Source: Nitrosomonadales bacterium
GTDB taxonomy: Bacteria; Pseudomonadota; Gammaproteobacteria; Burkholderiales; Gallionellaceae
Assembly (NCBI GenBank): GCA_003235435.1
Contig: QJWF01000173.1
Span: 1-7,513 of the forward strand
Direction of reading: 5' to 3'
Length of the DNA stretch: 7,513 nucleotides
Both the position numbers and the translations under genes were made by a program. Below are positions 1-5,615 of the stretch, piece by piece; the first letter of the stretch is position 1, and the number at the start of each line of letters is the position of its first letter. The notes beneath the pieces are model-generated. The model had not been told where the DNA came from, ran no database searches, and saw only the letters and a list, made by a program, of their open reading frames with translations.

Positions 1-526
1 GGTGTTCATAATTGTTCCAGTCCTGGCAGGATACTATACCTACACCAGCATGCTTCCGACTTTTGAGGCGCCGCTCGAGCTCCGCACCATCCACCCCGCG
101 CCGCCATCCAACTTCAACGCATTTGGCAAGAACTTTAACATCGCAACTCTGGAAAATCCCTATCGCAAATTCGAAAAGGAAGCCCCGCAATATTTCAGGG
201 AGTTGGTCAGGGATGGCGGAGATATCTACATCAAGAACTGTCAGTACTGCCATGGCGACAAGATGGATGGCAAGGGCCCCTATGCGGCGGGCCTCAATCC
301 CTCACCGATCAATTTCCAGGACGTGGGCACCATTGCACAATTGCAGGAATCCTACCTGTTCTGGCGCATCGCCACAGGCGGGCCGGGCCTGCCAGCGGAG
401 GCCGCGCCGTGGATCTCGTCAATGCCGGTCTGGGAGAATTTTCTGACCGAGGAGGCGATATGGAAAGTTATTCTTTTCATTTATGACTATACCGGCAGAC
501 AGCCAAGGACATGGACAAATGAATGA
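1..526 (+). CDS. Membrane-anchored monohaem c-type cytochrome, 5' end cut off
   Basis: This is the C-terminal part (about 174 residues) of a periplasmic class I-like cytochrome c. Numbering from the GTG at 2, residues 1-16 form a hydrophobic stretch that looks like the end of a membrane anchor. The frame is open to the window edge and the helix lacks a positive N-terminal flank, so that GTG is probably an internal valine and the true start lies upstream. The haem site is C80-Q-Y-C83-H84, and M141 in SSMPVW is the likely distal ligand, 57 residues on, as in small cytochrome c domains. The protein ends in an aromatic-rich helix and a TGRQPR tail. The next cytochrome gene follows 19 bases after the stop, so the two are probably co-transcribed and share an electron-transfer chain. 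The exact redox partner cannot be told. Certain as a cytochrome c, uncertain as to complex. Confidence 0.85.
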   Translation, partial: VFIIVPVLAGYYTYTSMLPTFEAPLELRTIHPAPPSNFNAFGKNFNIATLENPYRKFEKEAPQYFRELVRDGGDIYIKNCQYCHGDKMDGKGPYAAGLNPSPINFQDVGTIAQLQESYLFWRIATGGPGLPAEAAPWISSMPVWENFLTEEAIWKVILFIYDYTGRQPRTWTNE

Positions 527-545
527 TCGGCGATAGGAAACAATA

Positions 546-2075
546 ATGATTCCCGGGAATAAATTTTTTCTCCTGACCTTCTGTACTGCCCTATTTTTGT
601 CCGGGTCGGCAACAGCAAAACCCGGTGATGCCGTCAGGGGCAAGGATATATACGACAAGCGCTGCACTTGGTGCCACGGTCCGGACGGCGATGGTGCGGG
701 TGTAGCCCATGATAGGCTTAACCCGCCGCCAAGGGATTTTACTTACGGCAACTACAAGATCAAAACTTCCAGTTTTGACAGCATGGCGCCCAATGATGAT
801 GATGTCTTTCGCATGATTCGCGACGGCATGCCTGGCACCGCCATGCCGGGTTGGAGTGATTTGCTAACTGAGCAGGATATGTGGGATCTGGTAGCCTACG
901 TCAAGTTATTCGCCGGTTTCGGGCAGTTCACCATCAAACAGATTGATTTTGGCAGTCAGATACCAAGTTCGGCCGAAAGTATTGAGAAGGGCAAGCAGTT
1001 ATTTGAAATGGGGGATCGCTGCGTTGAATGCCATGGCAAAACTGGCAAGGGCAATGCTTCCAAGCGACTTATTGGGGATCTCGGCGAGCGTACCTGGGCA
1101 CGCAACCTGACCAAACCATGGACATTCCGCGGCGGAAACGATCCAAAGGACATTTTCGTGCGCATTACAACCGGTATTGCCGGCACAGTAATGCCATCCT
1201 TTGCCAACCCTAGGAGCAAGAAGAGCCTCTCCATCGAGGATCGCTGGCACGTAGCCAACTATGTGGCGTCCCTGGCAAAGGCTGATAACAAAGTCAATGC
1301 AGGAAACACCGTTATCAAGGCAGAATCAGTGGATGGCGAATTACCTGTTACACCGGATGACGAGCGCTGGGAAAAAACCGTACCCACCACTTTTTACCTG
1401 GTCCCACAGATCATAGCAAAGGAGCGTTTTTTCAAACCTTCCAATGACACCATTTCGGTTCGTGCAATGTACAACGACAAGAAGGTTGCGATTTTAATGG
1501 AATGGGATGATCGCACCAAGAGTATTCCTGGCGATGACCGTGCGGAAAGGATAGCTGATCCTCCTTTAATGGAAGACAGTATAGCTGTGCAGCTACCCGT
1601 CACAATCCCAGAAGAAATGGAAAAACCATATTTTGGCATGGGTGATGCGGCTCATCCGGTAAATATCTGGCAATGGAAGAGCGGCACGAAGGATACAACA
1701 GAGAGCATCAACATTCTGAATAGCAAAGGATCGAAAGACATTGAGAAACGCGATGCGGCTGAAATCGGGCTCCAGGCAAAGTCGAGTTATATCAACGGAA
1801 CATGGAAGGTGTTGATGTACCGGCCGCTAACAACGCCCGGACCAGAAAAAAATATTCAATTCTCGGAAGGACGGTTCATTCCTGTTGCGTTTGCTGCCTG
1901 GGATGGCAGCAATAACAGCGAAAGCGGTTCCAAGCACACGATGACAACTTGGTACTGGCTGTTGCTGAAGCCGGCATCCGGATTCAAACCTCTCATCGCG
2001 GCACTGACGGTAATGGGCCTGCTTGCAGTTGGTCTGCTCTGGTGGGCGCGCAGTCCCAGGAAAACCATTGCCTGA
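546..2075 (+). CDS. Dihaem cytochrome c fused to an ethylbenzene-dehydrogenase-gamma-like haem b domain
   Basis: A 509-residue periplasmic electron carrier. Residues 1-24 are a Sec signal peptide, with likely cleavage after SATA. Cytochrome c domain 1 has C40-T-W-C43-H44 with candidate distal M100 (TAMPGW). Domain 2 has C159-V-E-C162-H163 with candidate distal M216 (TVMPSF). Residues about 265-475 resemble the haem b subunit family of ethylbenzene dehydrogenase, dimethylsulfide dehydrogenase and NxrC: the segment YFGMGDAAHPVNIWQWK (361-378 region) has the family's Met-Gly and Trp-x-Trp pattern, and M365 is a candidate haem ligand. Residues 481-499 form a C-terminal membrane helix followed by basic residues (ARSPRK), so the globular part faces the periplasm. 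AGGAAA at 535-540 is a well-spaced ribosome site for the ATG. In that family the domain normally pairs with a molybdenum enzyme, but none is visible here, and the two extra haem c domains suggest electron relay to another membrane complex. The haem c sites are certain; the third domain is recognised by pattern only. Confidence 0.88.
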   Translation: MIPGNKFFLLTFCTALFLSGSATAKPGDAVRGKDIYDKRCTWCHGPDGDGAGVAHDRLNPPPRDFTYGNYKIKTSSFDSMAPNDDDVFRMIRDGMPGTAMPGWSDLLTEQDMWDLVAYVKLFAGFGQFTIKQIDFGSQIPSSAESIEKGKQLFEMGDRCVECHGKTGKGNASKRLIGDLGERTWARNLTKPWTFRGGNDPKDIFVRITTGIAGTVMPSFANPRSKKSLSIEDRWHVANYVASLAKADNKVNAGNTVIKAESVDGELPVTPDDERWEKTVPTTFYLVPQIIAKERFFKPSNDTISVRAMYNDKKVAILMEWDDRTKSIPGDDRAERIADPPLMEDSIAVQLPVTIPEEMEKPYFGMGDAAHPVNIWQWKSGTKDTTESINILNSKGSKDIEKRDAAEIGLQAKSSYINGTWKVLMYRPLTTPGPEKNIQFSEGRFIPVAFAAWDGSNNSESGSKHTMTTWYWLLLKPASGFKPLIAALTVMGLLAVGLLWWARSPRKTIA

Positions 2076-2097
2076 CAGTCACGAACAAGGGGATGCC

Positions 2098-2307
2098 ATG
2101 GAAGCGGAATATGGCAAGCGAGGTGTAAAGACCAAGCTGTTTGGCTTTATCCTAATCGTATTGGGCGTACTGGATAGCTTGCTGACCTTGCGTGGCGGCA
2201 TTCCTGCTTATAAGTTTCTCTTCCTCATCTTTGTAGGCGTATGCGTTTTTGCGATCGGTGCAGTTCGTGGAGCAAAACACCCTTCTTCCAAAGTTAACGA
2301 AGTATAA
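2098..2307 (+). CDS. Small two-helix membrane protein of unknown function
   Basis: I do not recognise a family. The 69-residue product has a short charged N-terminus (MEAEYGKRGVKTK), a hydrophobic helix at about 14-31, a short loop with GGIPAY, a second helix at about 39-57, and a polar tail. The ATG at 2098 is preferred because AAGGGGA at 2087-2093 is a good ribosome site in front of it. An upstream in-frame ATG at 2023 would overlap the preceding cytochrome gene by about 50 bases and has no comparable site. The gene starts 22 bases after the cytochrome stop, so it is probably the last gene of the same operon and may be a small subunit or assembly partner of that membrane complex. That role is inference from position only. 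Confidence 0.72.
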   Translation: MEAEYGKRGVKTKLFGFILIVLGVLDSLLTLRGGIPAYKFLFLIFVGVCVFAIGAVRGAKHPSSKVNEV

Positions 2308-2479
2308 GATCTCCTCAAAAATTTCAGAGTCATCATAAAATACCCACAAAGGGACGCCGGCGCATAAGGGCAATCAAATAGCTCACCGGGGTCAAATTTT
2401 GTCAATCACGGTTCGCTGATCCACTTGGCAAACCGATATTGCGCTGCATGCGATTTGTACCTGCCAGATTATCGGTTCG

Positions 2480-2500
2480 CTCGGCTATGCCGGATTTTTT
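2480..2500 (+). terminator. Weak intrinsic terminator candidate for the cytochrome operon
   Basis: CGGC-TAT-GCCG (2482-2492), extended by one T-G pair, forms a short hairpin followed after one A by six T residues (2495-2500). The stem is only 4-5 pairs and lies about 175 bases past the last operon stop, so this is a tentative call. No better terminator is visible between 2307 and 2560. Confidence 0.33.
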
Positions 2501-2533
2501 CCAGGAATCGAACCGGCTTCGCCCGGAAACACA

Positions 2534-2570
2534 GGATTTCAGGACTCCTGCAGGAAGGCCCTTGAAATCC
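2534..2570. repeat. Inverted repeat overlapping the hsp20 promoter
   Basis: GGATTTCA (2534-2541) and TGAAATCC (2563-2570) are perfect 8-base inverted arms separated by 21 bases. The 10-base palindrome TCCTGCAGGA (2546-2555) sits almost at the centre. The right arm overlaps the -35 element of the sigma-32-like promoter. The layout resembles an operator or DNA cruciform. It lies upstream of the predicted transcript start, so it would not be in the hsp20 mRNA. Chance is possible, as the right arm is partly fixed by the promoter consensus. Confidence 0.45.
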
Positions 2571-2589
2571 AGACGATGATTCCTCATAT
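2561..2589 (+). promoter_or_regulatory. Sigma-32 (RpoH)-type heat-shock promoter of hsp20
   Basis: CTTGAAA (2561-2567), a 14-base spacer and CCTCATAT (2582-2589) closely match the proteobacterial heat-shock consensus CTTGAAA / CCCCATnT in sequence and spacing. Transcription would start near 2596, giving a leader of about 36 bases before the hsp20 start codon. The position directly in front of a small heat-shock protein gene strongly supports the call. Confidence 0.8.
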
Positions 2590-2613
2590 CTGTCAGCACG
2601 GGGATGTCCCGGA

Positions 2614-2627
2614 TTCCAACAGGAGGG
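2614..2627 (+). promoter_or_regulatory. Strong ribosome binding site of hsp20 with a possible masking hairpin
   Basis: AGGAGGG (2621-2627) is a near-perfect Shine-Dalgarno sequence four bases before a GTG codon and decides the hsp20 start at 2632. In the mRNA, UUCC (2614-2617) could pair with GGAG (2622-2625) across an AACA loop and hide the site at low temperature, as in simple RNA thermometers. The stem is only four pairs including one G-U, so thermosensing is speculative. Confidence 0.5.
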
Positions 2628-2631
2628 TGAA

Positions 2632-3054
2632 GTGGCTAACATATTGCGTTACAACCCGGCTGATAATGCATTTGACGATTTATTTCGAGGATTTTTCATG
2701 CGTCCGGTGCGATTCGAAGGGCAACAGGATATCCAGATCAAGCTGGATGTAAGTGAAGATGACAAGGCTTTTTCGGTTCATGCCGAGATTCCGGGTGTAA
2801 AGAAAGAAGATATCCATGTCAACATTGACGGCAGTCAGGTTTCAATCAGCGCGGAAGTAAAAAACGAGAAGGAAATCAAGGAAGGCGAAAAGTTGCTGCG
2901 TAGCGAACGCTATTTCGGCAAGGTTTCCCGGACATTCATTCTCGATCAGGACGTGGACGAGGAAACGGCACAAGCGAAATACTCCGATGGTGTGCTGGAA
3001 TTGCGCCTGCCAAAACGAAGTGGAGCCAAAGCCAAGTCCATCGCAATTCAATAG
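2632..3054 (+). CDS. hsp20: Hsp20-family small heat-shock protein
   Basis: A 140-residue ATP-independent cytoplasmic chaperone that binds unfolding proteins and holds them for refolding by DnaK/ClpB. Residues 1-32 are the variable N-terminal arm (NPADNAFDDLFRGFF). The alpha-crystallin domain spans about 33-128, with the typical AEIPGVKKEDIHV strand pair, the dimerisation-loop sequence SERYFGKVSRTF (91-102), and the signature SDGVLELRLPK (118-128). The C-terminal I137-A-I139 matches the I-x-I motif that docks subunits into oligomers. Length is normal for class A bacterial Hsp20. The start is a GTG chosen by its very strong ribosome site. The gene has its own sigma-32-type promoter and is followed by a hairpin terminator, so it is likely monocistronic and heat-induced. 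Confidence 0.95.
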   Translation: MANILRYNPADNAFDDLFRGFFMRPVRFEGQQDIQIKLDVSEDDKAFSVHAEIPGVKKEDIHVNIDGSQVSISAEVKNEKEIKEGEKLLRSERYFGKVSRTFILDQDVDEETAQAKYSDGVLELRLPKRSGAKAKSIAIQ

Positions 3055-3098
3055 ATTCGGTGTCCTGATAGCAGACAACCGGATTGCGAATAACGCCC

Positions 3099-3127
3099 AT
3101 CCCCGGCACGGCCGGGGATATTTCGTT
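3099..3127 (+). terminator. Hairpin terminator after hsp20
   Basis: ATCCCCGGC (3099-3107) and GCCGGGGAT (3111-3119) form a perfect nine-pair stem with a three-base loop, 44 bases after the hsp20 stop. The following tract, ATTTCGTT (3120-3127), is only moderately T-rich, so termination may be incomplete. Confidence 0.65.
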
Positions 3128-3169
3128 CGGCAATGCCAGAGTGCACTACAATGCTGCGCAAAAAATGGG

Positions 3170-3198
3170 GGAACTTTTTTCGTCGACCAAAAATCGAA
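3170..3198 (+). promoter_or_regulatory. Sigma-E-like promoter of degQ
   Basis: GGAACTT (3170-3176) is identical to the -35 consensus of RpoE-type envelope-stress promoters. TCGAA (3194-3198), 17 bases further, resembles the TCtgA/TCtAA -10 element; the usual gap is about 16. The start would fall near 3205, leaving a leader of about 70 bases. Sigma-E control of DegP/MucD proteases is established in other proteobacteria, which makes the match credible. Confidence 0.5.
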
Positions 3199-3235
3199 CC
3201 GGTGTAATATTCCAAACTCCAGCTACGTGAGTGAG

Positions 3236-3260
3236 CGATGATAGCGCTTGCTAACTATCG
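3236..3260 (+). promoter_or_regulatory. Leader stem-loop just before the degQ ribosome site
   Basis: The ends CGAT (3236-3239) and ATCG (3257-3260) pair, and inside them TAGC-GCTT-GCTA (3242-3253) forms a four-pair hairpin with a small internal bulge. The structure ends directly before the AAAGGAA ribosome site (3261-3267), so it could tune translation. It is imperfect and may have no function. Confidence 0.3.
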
Positions 3261-3275
3261 AAAGGAACATGAAGA

Positions 3276-4760
3276 ATGACATCATTAAATCTTCCAAAAC
3301 GGCTCAAGTATGGTTTACTTGCATTGATTATCGCGGGATCAGCTGCAAGCGGTTATATCTATCGTGGTTTCCCGGCCGTCAACGAGGCAAAAGCCACAAC
3401 CAATGTGGCTACGATTAGCCAGGAACCTCACAATACAGCTACCATAACTCTTCCAGACTTCGCCGAAATCGCAACGAAGCAAGGCCCCGCAGTAGTCAAT
3501 ATCAGCGTTTCCGGCACGGTCAAGACGGGATTTTCCGGGTCCCACGGTTTCCCGCAAATGGACCCTAGCGACCCGTTCTACGACTTTTTCCGTCGATTCC
3601 AGTTTCCCGCTCCACAGAACAACGTTCCCACCCATGGTCTGGGTTCAGGTTTTATAGTCGATTCAAACGGGATCATCCTGACCAACGCTCATGTGGTTTC
3701 TGATGCCGATGAAGTCATCGTCAAGCTCACAGACAAGCGCGAGTTCAAAGCCAAGGTGGTCGGCATAGACAAGCTTTCCGATGTCGCAGTGCTCAGAATC
3801 AAGGCAAAGGATCTGCCGACAGTAAAGATCGGCGATCCCCAGAATGCCCGTGTCGGAGAATGGGTAATCGCTATTGGTTCACCTTTTGGTTTTGAGAATA
3901 CTGTTACTGCCGGGATCATTTCCGCAAAGTCCCGTTCGCTTCCAAATGAAGGTTATGTACCTTTCCTGCAGACTGATGTTGCAGTCAACCCTGGAAATTC
4001 GGGCGGACCGCTATTCAATATGAGCGGTGAAGTGATCGGGATAAATTCACAAATCTTCAGCCGGAGTGGCGGCTATCAGGGGTTGTCATTTGCCATTCCG
4101 ATCAACGTCGCCATGAACGTGGAACAGCAACTGCTCGACCACGGCAAGGTAAATCGGGGCCGCCTCGGTGTCATGATCCAGGAAGTCGACCAGCAACTGG
4201 CCGATACCTTCGGGTTGAAAAAACCTGTCGGCGCATTGGTCAGTTCAGTGGAAAAAAACAGTCCGGCAGAAAAAGCGGGGATCGTGCCCGGTGATGTGAT
4301 TCTGAAATTCAACGGCAAGGAAATCAGCCGCTCAGCGGAACTCCCGCCTATGGTCAGCGAGATGTCGCCCGGAACGCCTGCAACCATCGAACTATGGCGC
4401 AAAGGCAAGAGCAAGACGATTACCATGAACGTGGGCGAAATGAAGGTCGCAAGCGCAAAAGTCAAATCCAGCGACAGTGACAAGGGCGACAACGGTGAAT
4501 TGGGTCTTTTGGTTCGTCCATTGACACCTGAAGAACTCAAGCAGGCAGATGTTCAGGGTGGGTTGCTTGTGGAAAACGTTAGTGACGGCCCGGCTGCGCG
4601 CGCAGGAATCAGGGAAGGCGATGTGATACTGTCGGTGAACGGGGAAAAAACCGGCAGCATTGAATCGCTTCGTTCACTGATCGGCAAGAATGGCAAACGC
4701 ATGGCGTTGCTCATTCTGCGAGGCGAGCAACAAATGTTTGTGCCCATCAATCTGGGTTGA
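3276..4760 (+). CDS. degQ: DegQ/MucD-type periplasmic serine endoprotease (HtrA family)
   Basis: A 494-residue HtrA protease/chaperone that degrades misfolded envelope proteins in the periplasm. Residues 1-10 are basic and 11-28 hydrophobic, giving an export signal; cleavage near the SAAS segment is likely but a retained anchor is possible. The trypsin-like domain (about 60-285) has the catalytic triad H139 (TNAHVV), D169 (LSDVAVL) and S242 (GNSGGP), all intact. The regulatory loop at about 82-118 contains the MucD-like DPFYDFFRRF stretch. PDZ1 spans about 295-390, with RGRLGV at its start, and PDZ2 about 405-490. Two PDZ domains separate it from DegS, which has one. AAAGGAA at 3261-3267 supports the ATG at 3276; an ATG at 3269 is out of frame and too close to the ribosome site. 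A sigma-E-like promoter lies upstream and a shared terminator downstream. No rpoE or rseA/mucB gene is adjacent, so the gene stands alone. Confidence 0.95.
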   Translation: MTSLNLPKRLKYGLLALIIAGSAASGYIYRGFPAVNEAKATTNVATISQEPHNTATITLPDFAEIATKQGPAVVNISVSGTVKTGFSGSHGFPQMDPSDPFYDFFRRFQFPAPQNNVPTHGLGSGFIVDSNGIILTNAHVVSDADEVIVKLTDKREFKAKVVGIDKLSDVAVLRIKAKDLPTVKIGDPQNARVGEWVIAIGSPFGFENTVTAGIISAKSRSLPNEGYVPFLQTDVAVNPGNSGGPLFNMSGEVIGINSQIFSRSGGYQGLSFAIPINVAMNVEQQLLDHGKVNRGRLGVMIQEVDQQLADTFGLKKPVGALVSSVEKNSPAEKAGIVPGDVILKFNGKEISRSAELPPMVSEMSPGTPATIELWRKGKSKTITMNVGEMKVASAKVKSSDSDKGDNGELGLLVRPLTPEELKQADVQGGLLVENVSDGPAARAGIREGDVILSVNGEKTGSIESLRSLIGKNGKRMALLILRGEQQMFVPINLG

Positions 4761-4782
4761 TAGATTAAATATCCCAGCAAAA

Positions 4783-4806
4783 CACCAACCTTCTGAAGGG
4801 TGGGTG
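4783..4806. other. Imperfect hairpin between degQ and its terminator
   Basis: CACCAACCTT (4783-4792) pairs with AGGGTGGGTG (4797-4806) with one A-G mismatch and one G-T wobble around a CTGA loop. No T tract follows, so alone it is unlikely to terminate. It may protect the degQ mRNA 3' end or add to the downstream terminator. Confidence 0.4.
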
Positions 4807-4814
4807 CTCTAACG

Positions 4815-4846
4815 AAAAGCCCGGCGTTTGTGCGCCGGGCTTTTTT
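4815..4846. terminator. Strong bidirectional terminator between degQ and csp
   Basis: AAAAGCCCGGCG (4815-4826) and CGCCGGGCTTTT (4833-4844) make a 12-pair stem around TTTGTG, with the T run extending to 4846. Read from the other strand the stem is followed by TTTTCGTT, so it can end both the degQ transcript and the convergent cold-shock gene, whose stop lies 17 bases beyond. Confidence 0.92.
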
Positions 4847-4863
4847 ACCAACTCAAGGTCCGG

Positions 4864-5067
4864 TTAAGGAGCCTGGATATTGGAGGCTTGCTTTCCTTTG
4901 GGGCCTTGTACGACTTCAAAGGTGACCTTTTGGCCTTCTTTGAGCGACTTGAAGCCACTCATGTTGATTGCGGAAAAGTGTGCGAACAGATCTTCGCTGC
5001 CGTCATCGGGAGTGATAAAACCAAAACCCTTAGCATCGTTGAACCATTTAACGGTACCAGTTGCCAT
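4864..5067 (-). CDS. cspA: CspA-family cold-shock protein
   Basis: A 67-residue single cold-shock domain that binds single-stranded RNA and DNA and acts as an RNA chaperone or transcription antiterminator. The N-terminal [18 protein letters not shown] is typical of the family. RNP1 is K13-G-F-G-F-I18 and RNP2 is L27-F-A-H-F31, with the nucleic-acid-stacking aromatics W8, F15, F17, F28, H30 and F31 all present. The length equals that of most bacterial Csp proteins. The ribosome site AAGGAAG reads on the minus strand within 5074-5081. The gene is convergent to degQ and divergent from clpS. Whether this copy is cold-induced or constitutive cannot be told from the protein; the long predicted leader would fit cold regulation. 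Symbol given at family level. Confidence 0.95.
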   Translation of the reverse strand: MATGTVKWFNDAKGFGFITPDDGSEDLFAHFSAINMSGFKSLKEGQKVTFEVVQGPKGKQASNIQAP

Positions 5068-5209
5068 GTGATTGCTTCCTTACTAGAAAACGGGGAAACC
5101 CCCCGCGAAACTGTTTGAATCCAAGACCGCACACGGCAAAACCAGTACTGCAGATACTTTGAATCAAACACCAGCGCACTTTTTACTCCACTTTAACCGA
5201 CAACGTCAA
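5068..5209 (-). promoter_or_regulatory. Candidate promoter and long leader of the cold-shock gene
   Basis: On the minus strand TTGACG (5209-5204) is a near-consensus -35. After a 17-base spacer, GTAAAA (5186-5181) is a poor -10. A start near 5174 would give a leader of about 107 bases, consistent with the long structured leaders of cspA-type mRNAs. A GGGG-TTT-CCCC hairpin (5092-5102, minus strand) lies shortly before the ribosome site. Start position and cold response are inference. Confidence 0.4.
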
Positions 5210-5267
5210 GGGGTTTATCGATTATTTTGCGTTTAGGCTTGAAAAAGTGCCGTTTATCATCAAATAT

Positions 5268-5295
5268 GTTTCACAGGCAAGTATCAGAATATACT
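5268..5295 (+). promoter_or_regulatory. Candidate promoter of clpS-clpA, very close to the start codon
   Basis: TATACT (5290-5295) matches five of six positions of the sigma-70 -10 element. GTTTCA (5268-5273), 16 bases upstream, is a weak -35. Transcription would begin near 5302, only a few bases before the clpS ATG. A second, weaker pair is TTGAAA (5239-5244) with AAATAT (5262-5267), which would leave a leader of about 30 bases. Confidence 0.35.
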
Positions 5296-5305
5296 ACTCA
5301 TAACC

Positions 5306-5614
5306 ATGGCAGCCAGACAACACAGCAGCACGGTACTCGTGCCGGAACGTGCAAAAGCAAAGCCGCCGCGTATGTACAAAGTGATTTTGTACAATGACGA
5401 TTACACGACGATGGAATTCGTGATTGAGGTACTGCAACGTTTTTTTGCGATGAATCTCGAGCGTGCAATGCAAATCATGCTCGAAGTGCACAACAAGGGA
5501 TCGGGGGTATGTGGCGTTTATTCTCACGATGTCGCTGAAAGCAAGGTGGCGCAAGTAACAGAGCTTGCAAAGCAGCATGGGCATCCGCTACGATGCGGTA
5601 TGGAGGAAAATTGA
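5306..5614 (+). CDS. clpS: ClpS, N-degron adaptor of the ClpAP protease
   Basis: A 102-residue cytoplasmic adaptor that binds proteins with N-terminal Leu, Phe, Tyr or Trp and hands them to ClpA; it also blocks some other ClpAP substrates. Residues 1-22 are the flexible N-terminal arm that engages the ClpA pore. The core begins at [18 protein letters not shown]30, D31 and H62 correspond to the residues that bind the substrate amino group in E. coli ClpS (N34, D35, H66), and M36 to its gatekeeper methionine. [21 protein letters not shown], in two family-typical segments (61-70 and 71-81), and the HPLRC end complete the fold. No Shine-Dalgarno sequence precedes the ATG at 5306 and no other in-frame start exists nearby. 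clpA follows one base after the stop. Confidence 0.96.
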   Translation: MAARQHSSTVLVPERAKAKPPRMYKVILYNDDYTTMEFVIEVLQRFFAMNLERAMQIMLEVHNKGSGVCGVYSHDVAESKVAQVTELAKQHGHPLRCGMEEN

Positions 5615-5615
5615 A

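Larger units (their letters stand above)
2308..2631. other. Intergenic spacer without a convincing gene
   Basis: This 324-base spacer separates the cytochrome operon from hsp20. Neither strand has an open frame with a ribosome site and protein-like composition. It contains a CGCCGGCG palindrome (2354-2361), a segment resembling a dispersed repeat end (2384-2406), two direct copies of CGGTTCG (2409-2415, 2473-2479) with an inverted copy CGAACCG (2509-2515), a weak terminator candidate (2480-2500), an inverted repeat (2534-2570) and the hsp20 promoter (2561-2589). Confidence 0.7.

Noticed and set aside
12..446. A 144-codon plus-strand frame overlapping the first cytochrome
   Set aside because: Its product is rich in Arg, Ser and Pro as expected of a frame-shifted reading, and the other frame carries the haem-binding motif.
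2023..2097. Longer start for the small membrane protein at the ATG at 2023
   Set aside because: It would overlap the cytochrome gene by about 50 bases and lacks a ribosome site, while the ATG at 2098 has AAGGGGA well placed before it.
2495..2525. tRNA T-arm-like sequence on the minus strand (GGTTCGATTCC)
   Set aside because: The T stem does not pair properly and no acceptor, D or anticodon arms flank it, so this is neither a tRNA nor a clear remnant.
2402..2599. A 65-codon open frame on the minus strand in the spacer
   Set aside because: The product is polar, low in recognisable pattern, has no ribosome site and runs across the hsp20 promoter and inverted repeat.
2987..3241. An 84-codon plus-strand open frame overlapping the end of hsp20
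   Set aside because: It is out of frame with hsp20, covers the terminator and the degQ promoter, and has no ribosome site.
4828..5118. A 96-codon plus-strand frame opposite the cold-shock gene
   Set aside because: It mirrors the strongly conserved minus-strand cold-shock protein and begins inside the terminator hairpin.
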